Assembly (NCBI RefSeq): GCF_003854275.1
Contig: NZ_QTQP01000056.1
Coordinates: 1 to 47,373, forward strand
Source: Burkholderia sp. Bp8963
GTDB lineage: Bacteria; Pseudomonadota; Gammaproteobacteria; Burkholderiales; Burkholderiaceae
Reading direction: 5' to 3'
DNA length: 47,373 nt
The notes below the pieces were generated by a model, which had not been told where the DNA came from, made no database searches, and saw nothing but the letters and a program-made list of their open reading frames with translations. A program made the translations under genes and the position numbers. Positions 1 through 7,879 of this stretch are shown piece by piece (position 1 is the first letter of the stretch; each line of letters opens with the position of its first letter).

Positions 1-2
1 GC

Positions 3-131
3 CATGCCAGCCACACCAGCACCGCGCACCTGCGCGAGCGCACCGAGCAGTTCGTCGGCGAGCACAATCAGGTCGCCCGCCCCTTCAAATGGAGTTTCCG
101 GGGCTATCCGCTGCAAGGCGATGCTTCATAA
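3..131 (+). CDS. IS630-type transposase, C-terminal end (gene cut by window edge)
   Basis: This frame is open from the window edge to TAA at 129-131 and encodes 42 residues. They read like the extreme C-terminus of an IS630/Tc1-type DDE transposase: an HLRERTEQF stretch, then EHN, then the ARPFKWSFRGYPL tail, matching the family's AxPFxWxF ending. The catalytic domain would lie to the left, so the window cannot show whether the gene is intact. The next ORF starts 13 bases after the stop. The family assignment rests on the tail motif alone. Confidence 0.6.
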   Translation, partial: HASHTSTAHLRERTEQFVGEHNQVARPFKWSFRGYPLQGDAS

Positions 132-144
132 TCGAGAGACGCAG

Positions 145-444
145 ATGCCAGCTTTACCCGCCAAACACCACGCCGCTGAACTGCAGCGTCAACTGCGCAG
201 CCTGCTCGGCCATGAGCAGATCGTCACGCAAGCCTACGGGCGCCACTTGCTGATCAAACGTCTGGACGACGATGAGTCAACTGTCGTGGCGCGGCTAACC
301 GAACTCGGCCGCAATCGATATGGCGCCGCCTTTCGCAGCCACAGTGGGCGTTGGGAGCCGCTGCCGGGCATGGGTTCACTCGACGAAATGGCCGATGTGA
401 TCGTCACGCTCCTGCAGCCATATTTACAGCCCGATAATTATTAA
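145..444 (+). CDS. Hypothetical protein, 99 aa, downstream of the transposase end
   Basis: I do not recognise a family. ATG at 145 is preferred because a GAGA-type ribosome site lies about 8 bases upstream; ATG at 121 is in frame but overlaps the transposase end. The product is soluble-looking, with no signal peptide or membrane segment. An N-terminal helix (about residues 8-25, LQRQLRSLLG) precedes a basic stretch with RHLLIKRL and a C-terminal amphipathic helix (MADVIVTLLQPYL). It begins 13 bases after the transposase stop in the same direction, so it could be an IS passenger gene or a host gene whose 5' context was replaced. No function is proposed. Confidence 0.5.
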   Translation: MPALPAKHHAAELQRQLRSLLGHEQIVTQAYGRHLLIKRLDDDESTVVARLTELGRNRYGAAFRSHSGRWEPLPGMGSLDEMADVIVTLLQPYLQPDNY

Positions 445-469
445 ACTTATTTGAGGGATGTTGTACTAG

Positions 470-604
470 CTCGCGAACGGCATGACGCTCAATAGCGGAC
501 AGATCATCGATGCAACGGCATCGATCGGCAACGGTTTCAACAACTCTCCGTCGTCATCGCGCAGCCAGTTTGGTGCGGGCATCGGCCTGATCCATAACTT
601 TTGA
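470..604 (+). pseudogene. Remnant of a general porin C-terminus
   Basis: After an in-frame TAG at 467-469 the frame encodes about 44 residues ending GAGIGLIHNF and TGA at 602-604. This is the classic last beta-strand of a Gram-negative porin (Porin_4 family), with terminal Phe and alternating hydrophobic residues; the preceding NNSPSSSRSQF segment is also porin-like. No start codon, signal peptide or upstream strands remain, so this is a decayed 3' fragment. It begins at a CTAG (466-469) just after the IS630-associated segment. Insertion of, or deletion by, that element may have removed the rest; this is inference. Confidence 0.6.
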
Positions 605-666
605 TCATTGAGGCCGCGCCTTCGTGAGCCGTTCGACGTGAACGTCGCATCGCGCACAAAGGCGGA

Positions 667-948
667 TCAGTGCTCATCTGCCCGGTTCAAGAAAATCCGG
701 ATGTCGACCGTCTTCCAGATGCGTTCCGTGTTGAACGGGTCTTCCTGCACGAGTCGACGCACTGTCTCAATATCGTCAGCTTCATAGAGAAACAGGCTCC
801 CGCCCACCGCCCCGTCTGGCTCGATGAGCGGCCCGGCAATCCGCGCCTTCAACGGCGAAGCCAACAACCGTGCCTTATGCGCCGCAAAGTGGGTTTGGCG
901 ACGCTCCGCCATACCCGGATGATCGACGCAGTAAACGACGAAAAACAT
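667..948 (-). CDS. YciI-like protein
   Basis: The 93-aa product has the YciI-like ferredoxin-fold pattern (dimeric alpha/beta barrel). It starts with strand FFVVYCVDH, then an R..H..H segment (ERRQTHFAAHKARL), a GPL..DG..GGSLFLYEADD hairpin and a final helix with the family's common DPF residues (QEDPFNTERIW). The family His near residue 22 and Asp in DPF are present. Length fits YciI proteins (about 95-100 aa). AAGGA lies about 7 bases before the ATG. YciI-like proteins resemble muconolactone isomerases and chloromuconolactone dehalogenases in fold, but no specific reaction can be assigned. It lies downstream of the alpha/beta hydrolase on the same strand but 540 bases away, so it may be transcribed separately. 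Confidence 0.8.
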   Translation of the reverse strand: MFFVVYCVDHPGMAERRQTHFAAHKARLLASPLKARIAGPLIEPDGAVGGSLFLYEADDIETVRRLVQEDPFNTERIWKTVDIRIFLNRADEH

Positions 949-1490
949 GTTCTTTCCTTACGGTAGACGGGCCGCTGAGGGAAGCACCGCCGGTCAAAAT
1001 GACGATATGCATCGCCGTCTGACGCGCAAGCGTCCAGTCAGACTGCGTCGCTCGATACAGCATGTTGAACAATGATTCACGCGCAACACCCCACACTCCC
1101 TTCAGCCTGCATGCGGCGTTCTGCTCCTCCGATGTTTGTCGAACGGTGCATCGGGTGAGTATCCAGATTTTCGTTGAATGAACTATACGGCTTGGATCGC
1201 AGGAGACCTTGACCAAAAGATGCGCCCGCTTACCGGAGCGTCCGCGTTTCGTCATCTGCGCTCGCCGCGTTTGCAATGCGAGATGTGAAGATGTCCCCGC
1301 GCGCCGCCAAGATACAGACCGAAATGCACGTCAGCCACGTACCAGAGGCGTGTCGCACGCAACGCACGACGATGCTCGCACATAACGCAAACAGCACAAA
1401 CATCGGCAATGCCGCGGCGAGATACGGCTGATGCACTATCCTCGCCGTCTGGTCTCTTTTAGCCCGCCCGATCGGCAGATCGCGACGCGC
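949..1490. other. 540-base gap with no convincing gene
   Basis: Between the YciI-like gene and the alpha/beta hydrolase no frame has clear family character. The reading frames here are short and rich in Arg, Cys and Ser, as expected for non-coding GC-rich DNA. One weak candidate (1230-1436, minus strand) is listed separately. The promoter for the YciI-like gene should lie just above 948, but I see no strong -35/-10 pair. Confidence 0.5.
1230..1436 (-). CDS. Possible small membrane protein, 68 aa (weak)
   Basis: A GTG codon at 1434-1436 has GAGG three to four bases upstream. It opens a frame whose first 28 residues (MHQPYLAAALPMFVLFALCASI) form one convincing hydrophobic segment. The rest (CVRHASGTWLTC...) looks less protein-like and matches no family I know. 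It starts 54 bases downstream of the alpha/beta hydrolase stop on the same strand, so it could be a short third cistron or a decayed remnant of a longer membrane protein. Conservation in relatives would be needed to accept it. Confidence 0.2.
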   Translation of the reverse strand: MHQPYLAAALPMFVLFALCASIVVRCVRHASGTWLTCISVCILAARGDIFTSRIANAASADDETRTLR

Positions 1491-2282
1491 TCAGCGTCCG
1501 TAGCGCAGCAAGAAATCCCTCAGCTTCGGATTGACATCGTAAGCGTGGGTCAGATTCGGCGTATGTCCGGCACCGGCTACGCTGACCATTCCTTTGGAGT
1601 TCGGCAGCCCTTCAGCAAGCGCCTCGCCGCAACGCAGCGGGATGGCAGCATCGGCATCACCGTGGAATACGATCGATGCGTGAGTGATCTCGCCGAGCCG
1701 CGGCGTAATATCGTCGCGCGACGTCAGCGCATCGACCGGGTATTCGAAATGGTCACGAGGCATTTTCAGCCACTTGTCGATCCATGCCGACGCGTGATAG
1801 TCCGCACCGAGCAAGAAGCCGGCAAGATGCGCCGCGACATTAGCCGCGCCGTTACGCGCCCACTCGGTCTTGAGCTCCTCGAACGACGCGGTTACCGATG
1901 CGTCGTCGAGATCGCTGCGCGTCGCGATAAGCGCGAGCGCGCGGAACCTGGCGGGCTCGAGCAGCGCGGCGCGCATCGACACGAAGCCACCCTGCGACAT
2001 CCCGACCAGCGACGCCGACGCAATTTCAAGGTGATCGAGCAGCGCGATCAAGTCGCGGGCCGAGTCCCAGTAGCTGAACGTCCGGTCCATCGGCCCCGTC
2101 GAGCCGAAGCCGCGCTGATCCCAAACTATGCAACGGAACGAGTCGTTCAGCGCATCGACGTTCGCGAAAAACATTTCGCCATCCATCAGAAAGCCATGAC
2201 TGAAAACAATCGCCGGCGCATCCAGCGGACCGGATTCCTCATAGGCGAAACGGATACCCTCGCGTTCAAACCATGCCTTCAT
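1491..2282 (-). CDS. Alpha/beta-fold hydrolase (enol-lactonase/epoxide-hydrolase-like)
   Basis: The 263-aa product has the full alpha/beta-hydrolase pattern. The oxyanion region is FSHGFLMDG (about 27-35), followed by strand WDQRGFGSTG (54-63). The nucleophile elbow is G-M-S-Q-G-G with Ser96, the acid is Asp209 or Asp211 in FHGDADAAIP, and the catalytic His240 is in GAGHTPN. The length is typical. Its closest flavour is the 3-oxoadipate enol-lactonase/AB hydrolase-1 group, but substrate specificity cannot be read. GAGAGG lies 6 bases before the ATG. It is transcribed divergently from the AraC regulator, with 335 bases between them, so AraC control is plausible. The many aromatic-degradation genes nearby fit a hydrolase acting on a lactone or ring-cleavage product. 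Confidence 0.85.
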   Translation of the reverse strand: MKAWFEREGIRFAYEESGPLDAPAIVFSHGFLMDGEMFFANVDALNDSFRCIVWDQRGFGSTGPMDRTFSYWDSARDLIALLDHLEIASASLVGMSQGGFVSMRAALLEPARFRALALIATRSDLDDASVTASFEELKTEWARNGAANVAAHLAGFLLGADYHASAWIDKWLKMPRDHFEYPVDALTSRDDITPRLGEITHASIVFHGDADAAIPLRCGEALAEGLPNSKGMVSVAGAGHTPNLTHAYDVNPKLRDFLLRYGR

Positions 2283-2617
2283 CCTCAGCCTCTCTTCAAC
2301 TCACTTCCATAGGGGCCGCGCCGCGCGGCCTGCTCATACCACACTCTATCGCGCGAACGGTCTGTGCGATGATCGATTGAAACGGCGACTTGCCCGATCG
2401 TCCGGATTTTTAGTGCGATGTGCGTTGAGCGTCGTGCAAGCAACGGATGCGATCTTTTCCGGATTGACGGGCTATCGCGCATTTGATTAAGTAGTCACCT
2501 TGTGCGGACGTTCAAGCGACGTCTCTTTATCGCGATGGTGAAAGCCGTTTGCAACAGAGCAGAACGAGCGAAATCGGCGACGGCGCTCCAGCCGCGGCGA
2601 TATCGGAGAAGGTTGAC
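2283..2617. promoter_or_regulatory. Divergent intergenic region between hydrolase and AraC genes
   Basis: These 335 bases separate the minus-strand hydrolase from the plus-strand AraC gene and must hold both promoters. I see no strong sigma70 hexamer pair and no perfect long palindrome. A GGAGAAGG ribosome site (2605-2612) precedes ATG 2618 and decides the AraC start. An in-frame TTG at 2549 would add 23 residues but lacks a comparable site. Confidence 0.5.
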
Positions 2618-3487
2618 ATGGTGCTAGCAGCAATGGAATCAGAAAAGCCGGTCTGGATTCTGCAGGGAGAATTCGGCCGAGCCACGGTGAACTTCATCAG
2701 CCGGCCGCTTGTCGCTCACGCGCACTCGCAGTACCAGTTCCTGTTCAAACTCGGCGGCAGCGACTGCGATTTCCGGATGGGTGCCGACGCATGCACGCTG
2801 AGCGCCGACGCTGCGATCTGTCTGAACCCATGGGTCGAACACGCGAAGTGTGCGAACAAGGACACACCCTCGCTCATCCTGTCGCTCGTGATCGAAACGC
2901 CCTGGCTGCGCAAACGGCTCGGCCTGGCGGACGGCGGCCCGGCCGACATCTTCCCACGCAGGATTGTTGTCGTGACGCCAGAGGTACAGCATCACGTCGA
3001 CCGTTTGGCGGCCGCAATCACGAATCATCTCGTGGCGCAGGACGCGGGCTGTATGCCGATCCTCGAGGATCTCGTCACTGCACTCGGGCGCGATTTTGCT
3101 GATCCGGAGCTGACGGCGCGCATCGCACCTTCGACGCGACCGGTAGATTTCAGGATTCGGAAGGCGCTCGACTTCATCAAGCGCGCGCCGTCCGCGAACA
3201 TGACGGTCACGCAAGTCGCCGCTGAGGTCGGGCTGTCGCGGTCACGTTTTTTCGAGCAATTCCGCCGCTGCATGGGCATCTCCCCGCAGCACTTTATCGA
3301 CTGGGTCCGGATGTCGCACGCGATCCGGTTGCTCGCGGAGAGTGACCGGCCGCTCGCCGACATCGCGGACGAACTCGGCTTCGAGGAGCATAGTCACTTC
3401 ACCCGCTTCTTTGCACAGCATATGGGCGTGCCGCCGAGCGACTTTCGCCGGCATTCGGTCACACTCGATCTCGAGCGATTCGACTGA
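2618..3487 (+). CDS. AraC-family transcriptional regulator
   Basis: The 289-aa protein (from ATG 2618) has an N-terminal cupin-like sensing domain with HAHSQYQF and a later NPWVEHAKC strand. The C-terminal AraC/XylS double helix-turn-helix begins near MTVTQVAAEVGLSRSRFFEQF and ends in the family signature (IADELGFEEHSHFTRFFAQHMGVPPSDFRR). Such proteins bind a small effector and usually activate neighbouring catabolic genes. It is divergent from the alpha/beta hydrolase and convergent with the FAH-family gene, whose stop lies 52 bases beyond its own. Likely targets are the hydrolase and/or the FAH-AAHS operon, by position only. Confidence 0.9.
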   Translation: MVLAAMESEKPVWILQGEFGRATVNFISRPLVAHAHSQYQFLFKLGGSDCDFRMGADACTLSADAAICLNPWVEHAKCANKDTPSLILSLVIETPWLRKRLGLADGGPADIFPRRIVVVTPEVQHHVDRLAAAITNHLVAQDAGCMPILEDLVTALGRDFADPELTARIAPSTRPVDFRIRKALDFIKRAPSANMTVTQVAAEVGLSRSRFFEQFRRCMGISPQHFIDWVRMSHAIRLLAESDRPLADIADELGFEEHSHFTRFFAQHMGVPPSDFRRHSVTLDLERFD

Positions 3488-3510
3488 CCGGCGCGGTCGG
3501 TCTGCCACAG

Positions 3511-3526
3511 GCGCGCGGATGCGCGC
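3511..3526. terminator. Small hairpin between convergent AraC and FAH genes
   Basis: GCGCGC-GGAT-GCGCGC forms a perfect 6-bp stem with a 4-base loop in the 51-base gap between two convergent stops. There is no T-run on either side, so it is only a possible weak bidirectional terminator. Confidence 0.25.
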
Positions 3527-3538
3527 AGGTGGCGCAGG

Positions 3539-4471
3539 TCAGGCCAATAGTTCCGACGGATCGGCGATCACCGGATTTCGAAGCACGCCGAGTCCGTCGA
3601 TCTCGATTTCGACCCAGTCGCCCGGACGCATGTGTACAAGGCCCGGCGTCGGAAACGGCCCGTACTGTCGCGAAAGGTCGTTCCCTTCGACATCATCCGG
3701 CGACGGCTTCAGCGCGCCCGGCGTCCCCATCGCGATCAGGTCGCCAGGTCGCAACCGGTAGCCGCGGCTCAGATAGCTGATCGTGCGCGCAACGTCGATC
3801 AGCATGTCGTCGAGGGGCGCACGCTGTCGGACGATGCCATTGATTCGCGTGAGCACCGTGTGCTTCGCCGGGTCGCCGAATTCGTCCGACGTCATGAGCC
3901 ATGGGCCGTAGGACCCCGAGGCTTCGAAACATTTTCCGAGACCGAATTGCCGGTTGTGCACCTGATATTCGCGCACCGAGCCTTCATTCAGGCAGGTATA
4001 GCCGGCGACGTATTCGAGCGCGCGCTCGACGGGAACGTAGCGCCCTGACTTGCCGATGACGACGCCAAGCTCGCCCTCGTAATCGAATGCCCGTGCGACT
4101 GCTTCCGGCGGCGCGACGATCGGCTCGCCCGCACCGACGTAAGACGCGGCCGTGCGCAGGAACAGATGCGGATAGGCGGGATTCGTTTGCAGGCCTGTCT
4201 CGGCGATGTGGCTCTTGAAGTTCAGCGCGAGTGCCCACATCGCGTTTGGTCGGTCGAGGAACGGCTTCAGTGTCACGGACGAGAGCAGTCGATCGCCGGT
4301 CTTGCCGGCAGCCGATGCGCGCATCCGTTCCAGGCCATCGTCCATCTCGAGAATCTCGATCAGGCTCGTCGGTAGATCCGGTGCAATGTCCGCGACCGGG
4401 ACAAAGTGCGTATCGCTGGTGATGACGCCGAGTGCTTGATTGCCCGCTTCCGTGTAAGCAATGATTTTCAT
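3539..4471 (-). CDS. Fumarylacetoacetate hydrolase (FAH) family protein
   Basis: The 310-aa product begins MKIIAYTEAG and has an FAH-type catalytic core. The metal-binding pair Glu132 and Glu134 lies in DYEGELGVVIGK. The third metal position lies in the motif that usually reads NDxSxRDxQ, here N-E-G-S-V-R-E-Y-Q, so Glu163 replaces the usual Asp. GYTC, RPGDLIAMGTPG (near 260) and the late MRPGDWVEIEI strand complete the fold. Family members cleave or hydrate beta-diketo and oxo acids from ring-cleavage pathways. An open frame continues upstream of this ATG, but the family N-terminus starts here. It lies 38 bases after the AAHS transporter gene and is probably cotranscribed with it. This pairing suggests import and degradation of an aromatic acid. 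Confidence 0.9.
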   Translation of the reverse strand: MKIIAYTEAGNQALGVITSDTHFVPVADIAPDLPTSLIEILEMDDGLERMRASAAGKTGDRLLSSVTLKPFLDRPNAMWALALNFKSHIAETGLQTNPAYPHLFLRTAASYVGAGEPIVAPPEAVARAFDYEGELGVVIGKSGRYVPVERALEYVAGYTCLNEGSVREYQVHNRQFGLGKCFEASGSYGPWLMTSDEFGDPAKHTVLTRINGIVRQRAPLDDMLIDVARTISYLSRGYRLRPGDLIAMGTPGALKPSPDDVEGNDLSRQYGPFPTPGLVHMRPGDWVEIEIDGLGVLRNPVIADPSELLA

Positions 4472-4509
4472 GATTTCGCAGGTTTCGAAGAAGACGTGTC
4501 GAGAACGAT

Positions 4510-5811
4510 TCAGTGCCCGGCCGGTGCGCCGCCGGCGGCGGAGTCGCGACTGACCGCGCGGCGGCCGATGATCGTCAGCACGCCGAGCGCCGCGATAGCG
4601 GCAATCGCCGGCACAGCCGCGACGAGTACGATATTGCGCGGGTCCCAACCCGTTGCGAGAAGCGCCCCGCCGATCGCAGGACCGACGAACGAACCGATCC
4701 GCCCGATTGCATGACCCCAGCCGACGCCAGTCGCGCGGATGCCCGGCGGATAAAACGCGACAGCCAGTGCCGTTTGGCCCATGATCCCGTTGACGAGCCC
4801 GGCGCCGATCACGCCGATCGACAGCAGCACGGTCGACGGCACCAATGCGGCCTGGCTCAGCGCCGCAATGCCGGCGATCACGCAGACGATCCCCACCGCC
4901 AGAGCCGACTTCACGCGCAACCGGCCCGATACCGTCATCGCTGTCACCGCAGCCGTCATCAGCAGATTGCCGCTCAACCCGCCGATACTGAACGCGGCCA
5001 TGCCGGCCGGTGCCCGATCGAGCGAAAAGCCGAACGAGAGAAGCATGGTCGGAAGCCAGAACAACAGGGCATAGACGTCCATGAAAATCAGGAACGAGAA
5101 CAGCCACAGCACACTTGTATAGCCCGCTCGACCGTCCGCGAACAGCGCGCGCACCGGACTCGCCACCGGCCGTTGAGGACTCCGCGCATCCGTTACCGCC
5201 GATGCGGCCGCAGGCAGGATCCGGAAGAACGCCGGCGCGACGACAAACGGCAATACGCCACCGATCAGGAACACCGACTGCCAGCCGAAACGGTGCATCA
5301 GCGGGCCGCCGATCAGGCCTCCGATCACGGCGCCGACCGACATTCCGGTCGTCACCAGCACCGACGCCGCAACCTTGTGCTTCGCGCCGATGATCGCGGC
5401 CGACGCAGTGATCGCGATCGGCAGCGCCGCACCCAGCCCGATTGCCGCCAGGACGCGCGTCGCGGACAGTAGCGCCACATTGCTCGCATATATCGTCAGC
5501 AGCGTACAGCCGCCGAACAGCGCGACGCTGGCAAGCCCGACGGCGCGATGCCCGAAACGATTGGCAAGCGAGCCCGTGATAATGAAACCGATTGCCGCGC
5601 CGACATTCGTCGCGACGAATACCGGTGTAAACGCAGCCGGCGCGAGATGCCAGTCCCGAGCCAGCGTCGGAACGACGAACGAAATCGACGTCGTGTTGAA
5701 ACCGTCCAGAACGACGACGAGAAAGCAAACAAGTAGCGCAATCGCGCGGTTCATTCCTCCGACATCGGACGTGCCAACGTCGATTGCCGAATTCTTATCA
5801 TTCAGTTTCAC
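4510..5811 (-). CDS. MFS transporter, aromatic acid:H+ symporter (AAHS) family
   Basis: The 433-aa protein has twelve hydrophobic segments. The first contains LDGFNTTSISFVVPTLA, equivalent to the DGxD motif of PcaK/BenK-type carriers, and after segment 2 comes the MFS loop GSLANRFGHR. The start is GTG at 5811 because a perfect AGGAGG (5819-5824) lies 7 bases upstream; the upstream open frame is a shadow. AAHS carriers import benzoate-like acids with protons across the inner membrane. The second Asp of DGxD, important for transport in PcaK, is Asn here. The gene sits between the acetamidase gene and the FAH hydrolase on one strand, most likely one operon. Confidence 0.88.
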   Translation of the reverse strand: MKLNDKNSAIDVGTSDVGGMNRAIALLVCFLVVVLDGFNTTSISFVVPTLARDWHLAPAAFTPVFVATNVGAAIGFIITGSLANRFGHRAVGLASVALFGGCTLLTIYASNVALLSATRVLAAIGLGAALPIAITASAAIIGAKHKVAASVLVTTGMSVGAVIGGLIGGPLMHRFGWQSVFLIGGVLPFVVAPAFFRILPAAASAVTDARSPQRPVASPVRALFADGRAGYTSVLWLFSFLIFMDVYALLFWLPTMLLSFGFSLDRAPAGMAAFSIGGLSGNLLMTAAVTAMTVSGRLRVKSALAVGIVCVIAGIAALSQAALVPSTVLLSIGVIGAGLVNGIMGQTALAVAFYPPGIRATGVGWGHAIGRIGSFVGPAIGGALLATGWDPRNIVLVAAVPAIAAIAALGVLTIIGRRAVSRDSAAGGAPAGH

Positions 5812-5906
5812 TACGCAACCTCCTGCGGCACGCGCGGTCCGGCTCGCCATGAAGCATGGCACCGCCCCGTTCGGCCGCTCGTTCCGAAGCCGTAAAGAAC
5901 GTGCGC

Positions 5907-7106
5907 TTACGCGCGCGTGTAATCCGACAGGCGTCGCAGCATCTCGGCGGAGAAAATGTTCTTCGGCACCATGCAGTGCACACCCTTCGGCGGTTCCGTC
6001 TTGTAGACGGTACCGGTCTGGTGCGCATACTGCGTGATCCGAAAGCTCCCGGCGACGCTCAGGATGCCGTAGCAATCGACGGGCGCAATACCGGTTGCCG
6101 AGGCCATCCAGCCGATCGTTTGACGAATGCACGCGACGAGCGCGTCGTCGAGGCTATCGGCGAAACCGAAGCCGATCCAGTGCTCCGGGGTTTCGGCCAT
6201 CGGGCCGTTCAGCGATGATCGCTTGTGGAGCTGGAACTGGATCCTCATCTCCTCGAACGCGGATTCGATCGACGTCTGGTCGATGTTGCCCTCGCCCGAA
6301 GCGCCCATGGAGCCGCCCGTCCAAACGCGCGCCCCCGCGACTTGTACGGGAAGAAATACCGACGTTCCGACGCCGAGAACGGCGCAGTCGAGGTTGCCGC
6401 CGTAGCTGCCGGCGAAGTTCGCACTGGTCACGTGATCACCGGGCGGCTGGGTGCCCAGATAGGCCTGGAACGGGTTCAGCGGAATCTGCACGCCCGGTAC
6501 GTACGACGCGTAGGTACGCGCGTCGTCGAACTTCAGGTAGCGAAGGTATGGACCGAAATCGCCCGGCAGTGCACCGACGCCCGGCGGCGCAGAGTTCCAG
6601 CCCCAATCGATCGGTCGCATCTTCAACATGCGGCATTCGACAACATCGCCGGGTTCAGCGCCTTCGATCTCGACTGGCCCGATCAACGAGAATGCGCCGT
6701 TCGGATATTTCTTGCGGATAGGCTCGCGCTCCTTGAATCCCATCCCGTACTTCGCTTCGTTTCCCCAGTTGGTCCACGTGCCGTCGTACCAGACCGTGTC
6801 GCCCGAACGGATCGAAACCGCCGCCTCGGCGTCTGGTGTCATCTGGCCGACCTGCACCGTTTTCCACGACGGCACGAGCTTCACCGTCTTGCCGCCCGGC
6901 AACACTCGCATCGTGGCTGCACGCGCCTTCGGGGCTGCCGTTTGCGCACGTGCGACGCCTGCGAAACCTGCCGCGATCGCGCCGAAGCCAAGCTTCAGCA
7001 TGGTGCGACGGCATTGCGCGGTCCCGTCCATCGTCACCGCGCCGCTCGCCTCCATCGCACCTTCCGAGGTGTCGCCCGAGTGTTCCATTTCCATGTTGTG
7101 TCTCAT
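5907..7106 (-). CDS. Acetamidase/formamidase family protein with Tat-type signal
   Basis: The 399-aa product matches FmdA/AmdA-type amidases in length and in motifs such as DTVWYDGTW, GPVEIEGAEPGDVVEC, the NLDCAVLGVGTSVFLPVQV segment and a late GILSVAGSFRITQ. Ahead of the enzyme is a leader with a twin-arginine-like motif (CRRTMLKLGF, about 32-41), a hydrophobic stretch and an ARAQ cleavage region, so export to the periplasm is predicted. Known family members cleave formamide or short amides to ammonia and are normally cytoplasmic. It follows the GlcG-like gene by 36 bases and precedes the AAHS gene by 95, so it probably belongs to the same operon. The true substrate is unknown; the context suggests an aromatic or unusual amide. 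Confidence 0.85.
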   Translation of the reverse strand: MRHNMEMEHSGDTSEGAMEASGAVTMDGTAQCRRTMLKLGFGAIAAGFAGVARAQTAAPKARAATMRVLPGGKTVKLVPSWKTVQVGQMTPDAEAAVSIRSGDTVWYDGTWTNWGNEAKYGMGFKEREPIRKKYPNGAFSLIGPVEIEGAEPGDVVECRMLKMRPIDWGWNSAPPGVGALPGDFGPYLRYLKFDDARTYASYVPGVQIPLNPFQAYLGTQPPGDHVTSANFAGSYGGNLDCAVLGVGTSVFLPVQVAGARVWTGGSMGASGEGNIDQTSIESAFEEMRIQFQLHKRSSLNGPMAETPEHWIGFGFADSLDDALVACIRQTIGWMASATGIAPVDCYGILSVAGSFRITQYAHQTGTVYKTEPPKGVHCMVPKNIFSAEMLRRLSDYTRA

Positions 7107-7142
7107 AAGTGTTCCGGACTTTGTTTCAAGGACAATGCGCGT

Positions 7143-7694
7143 TCAACGCGCGGATTGAGCGCCGAGCCCTGCGATCGCCTTCAGGACCACCTGATCATCG
7201 GTCTCGGATGGTGCGCCGGCGGCGCCGATCGCGCCGAGCAGATGGCCGTTCATGAACACGGGAAACGTGCCGCGGCCGGGCAGAAACGGCGCGTAGTAGC
7301 CGGCGCCGGACATGTTGCTGTACTCGGACGGATCGTCCCGATAGCGATGTTCGAGCGTGACGCCTGATTGGCCACCGAGCGCGACGGACGCGAACGCTTT
7401 ACCGCGTGCGAAGTCGATACTCGAAAACGATGCGCCGTCCATTCGTACTGCGGCGAGCAGATGACCGCCGGGATCAACGACAGCGAAGCCCATCGCCAGG
7501 TGTCGCGCGTTCGCCTCGGCAACCGCAAGCGATAGCAATGTCTGCGACTGTGCGTAGCTCAAGACATACGTCGGTATCGCCACGTTGCTGCGTGTGTCTT
7601 CGGCGAACGAAGCCTGCATGGCGCCAGCGAAACCAACCCAAACGCCCGCCAGCTGCAGCAACCACCGAATCCTTAACCTGAATTTCATGTTCAT
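7143..7694 (-). CDS. Exported GlcG/HbpS-family protein
   Basis: This 183-aa protein has a Sec signal peptide (LRIRWLLQLAGVWVGFAGAMQASFAED, about 5-32). It is followed by a GlcG/HbpS domain with AVVDPGGHLLAAVRMDGA, then FARGKAFASVALG, and a G..G-rich end with GTFPVFMNGHLLGAIGAAGAP. The start at 7694 is chosen because GGAG lies 7 bases upstream; ATG 7688 is possible. GlcG-like domains bind heme or small molecules in HbpS, and many are of unknown role in catabolic clusters. It is the first gene after a strong terminator, so it likely begins the transcription unit that runs through the acetamidase, AAHS and FAH genes. Confidence 0.82.
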   Translation of the reverse strand: MNMKFRLRIRWLLQLAGVWVGFAGAMQASFAEDTRSNVAIPTYVLSYAQSQTLLSLAVAEANARHLAMGFAVVDPGGHLLAAVRMDGASFSSIDFARGKAFASVALGGQSGVTLEHRYRDDPSEYSNMSGAGYYAPFLPGRGTFPVFMNGHLLGAIGAAGAPSETDDQVVLKAIAGLGAQSAR

Positions 7695-7828
7695 TTCCCG
7701 ACTCCACTTCACCCTGTACGCCCGAGTCCCAGCGTACGTCCGGCCAGACCGTATGACTTAACCATCCGGCCCCGCGAATTACCTTCGAGTCCGATATTCG
7801 GTTTCACGCAGCGATAGAGGTGATGCTC

Positions 7829-7858
7829 GAAAAAACCGCGGGAGCCCTTCTCCCGCGG
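7829..7858 (-). terminator. Rho-independent terminator after the YncE-like gene
   Basis: A perfect 9-bp inverted repeat (CCGCGGGAG at 7836-7844, CTCCCGCGG at 7850-7858) with a 5-base loop is followed on the minus strand by a run of six Ts (complement of A 7830-7835). It lies 21 bases past the YncE-like stop. This separates the YncE-like gene from the downstream GlcG unit. Confidence 0.88.
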
Positions 7859-7879
7859 AAAATCACCGCACTGGGGTCG

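Noticed and set aside
1431..2312. 293-residue plus-strand open frame opposite the alpha/beta hydrolase
   Set aside because: Arg-rich shadow with no motif; the hydrolase on the other strand has a complete catalytic triad.
3539..5728. A 729-residue fusion of the FAH enzyme with an N-terminal extension
   Set aside because: The extension is Arg/Asp-rich and antisense-like; it covers the AAHS gene in another frame. The FAH N-terminus begins at the internal ATG 4471.
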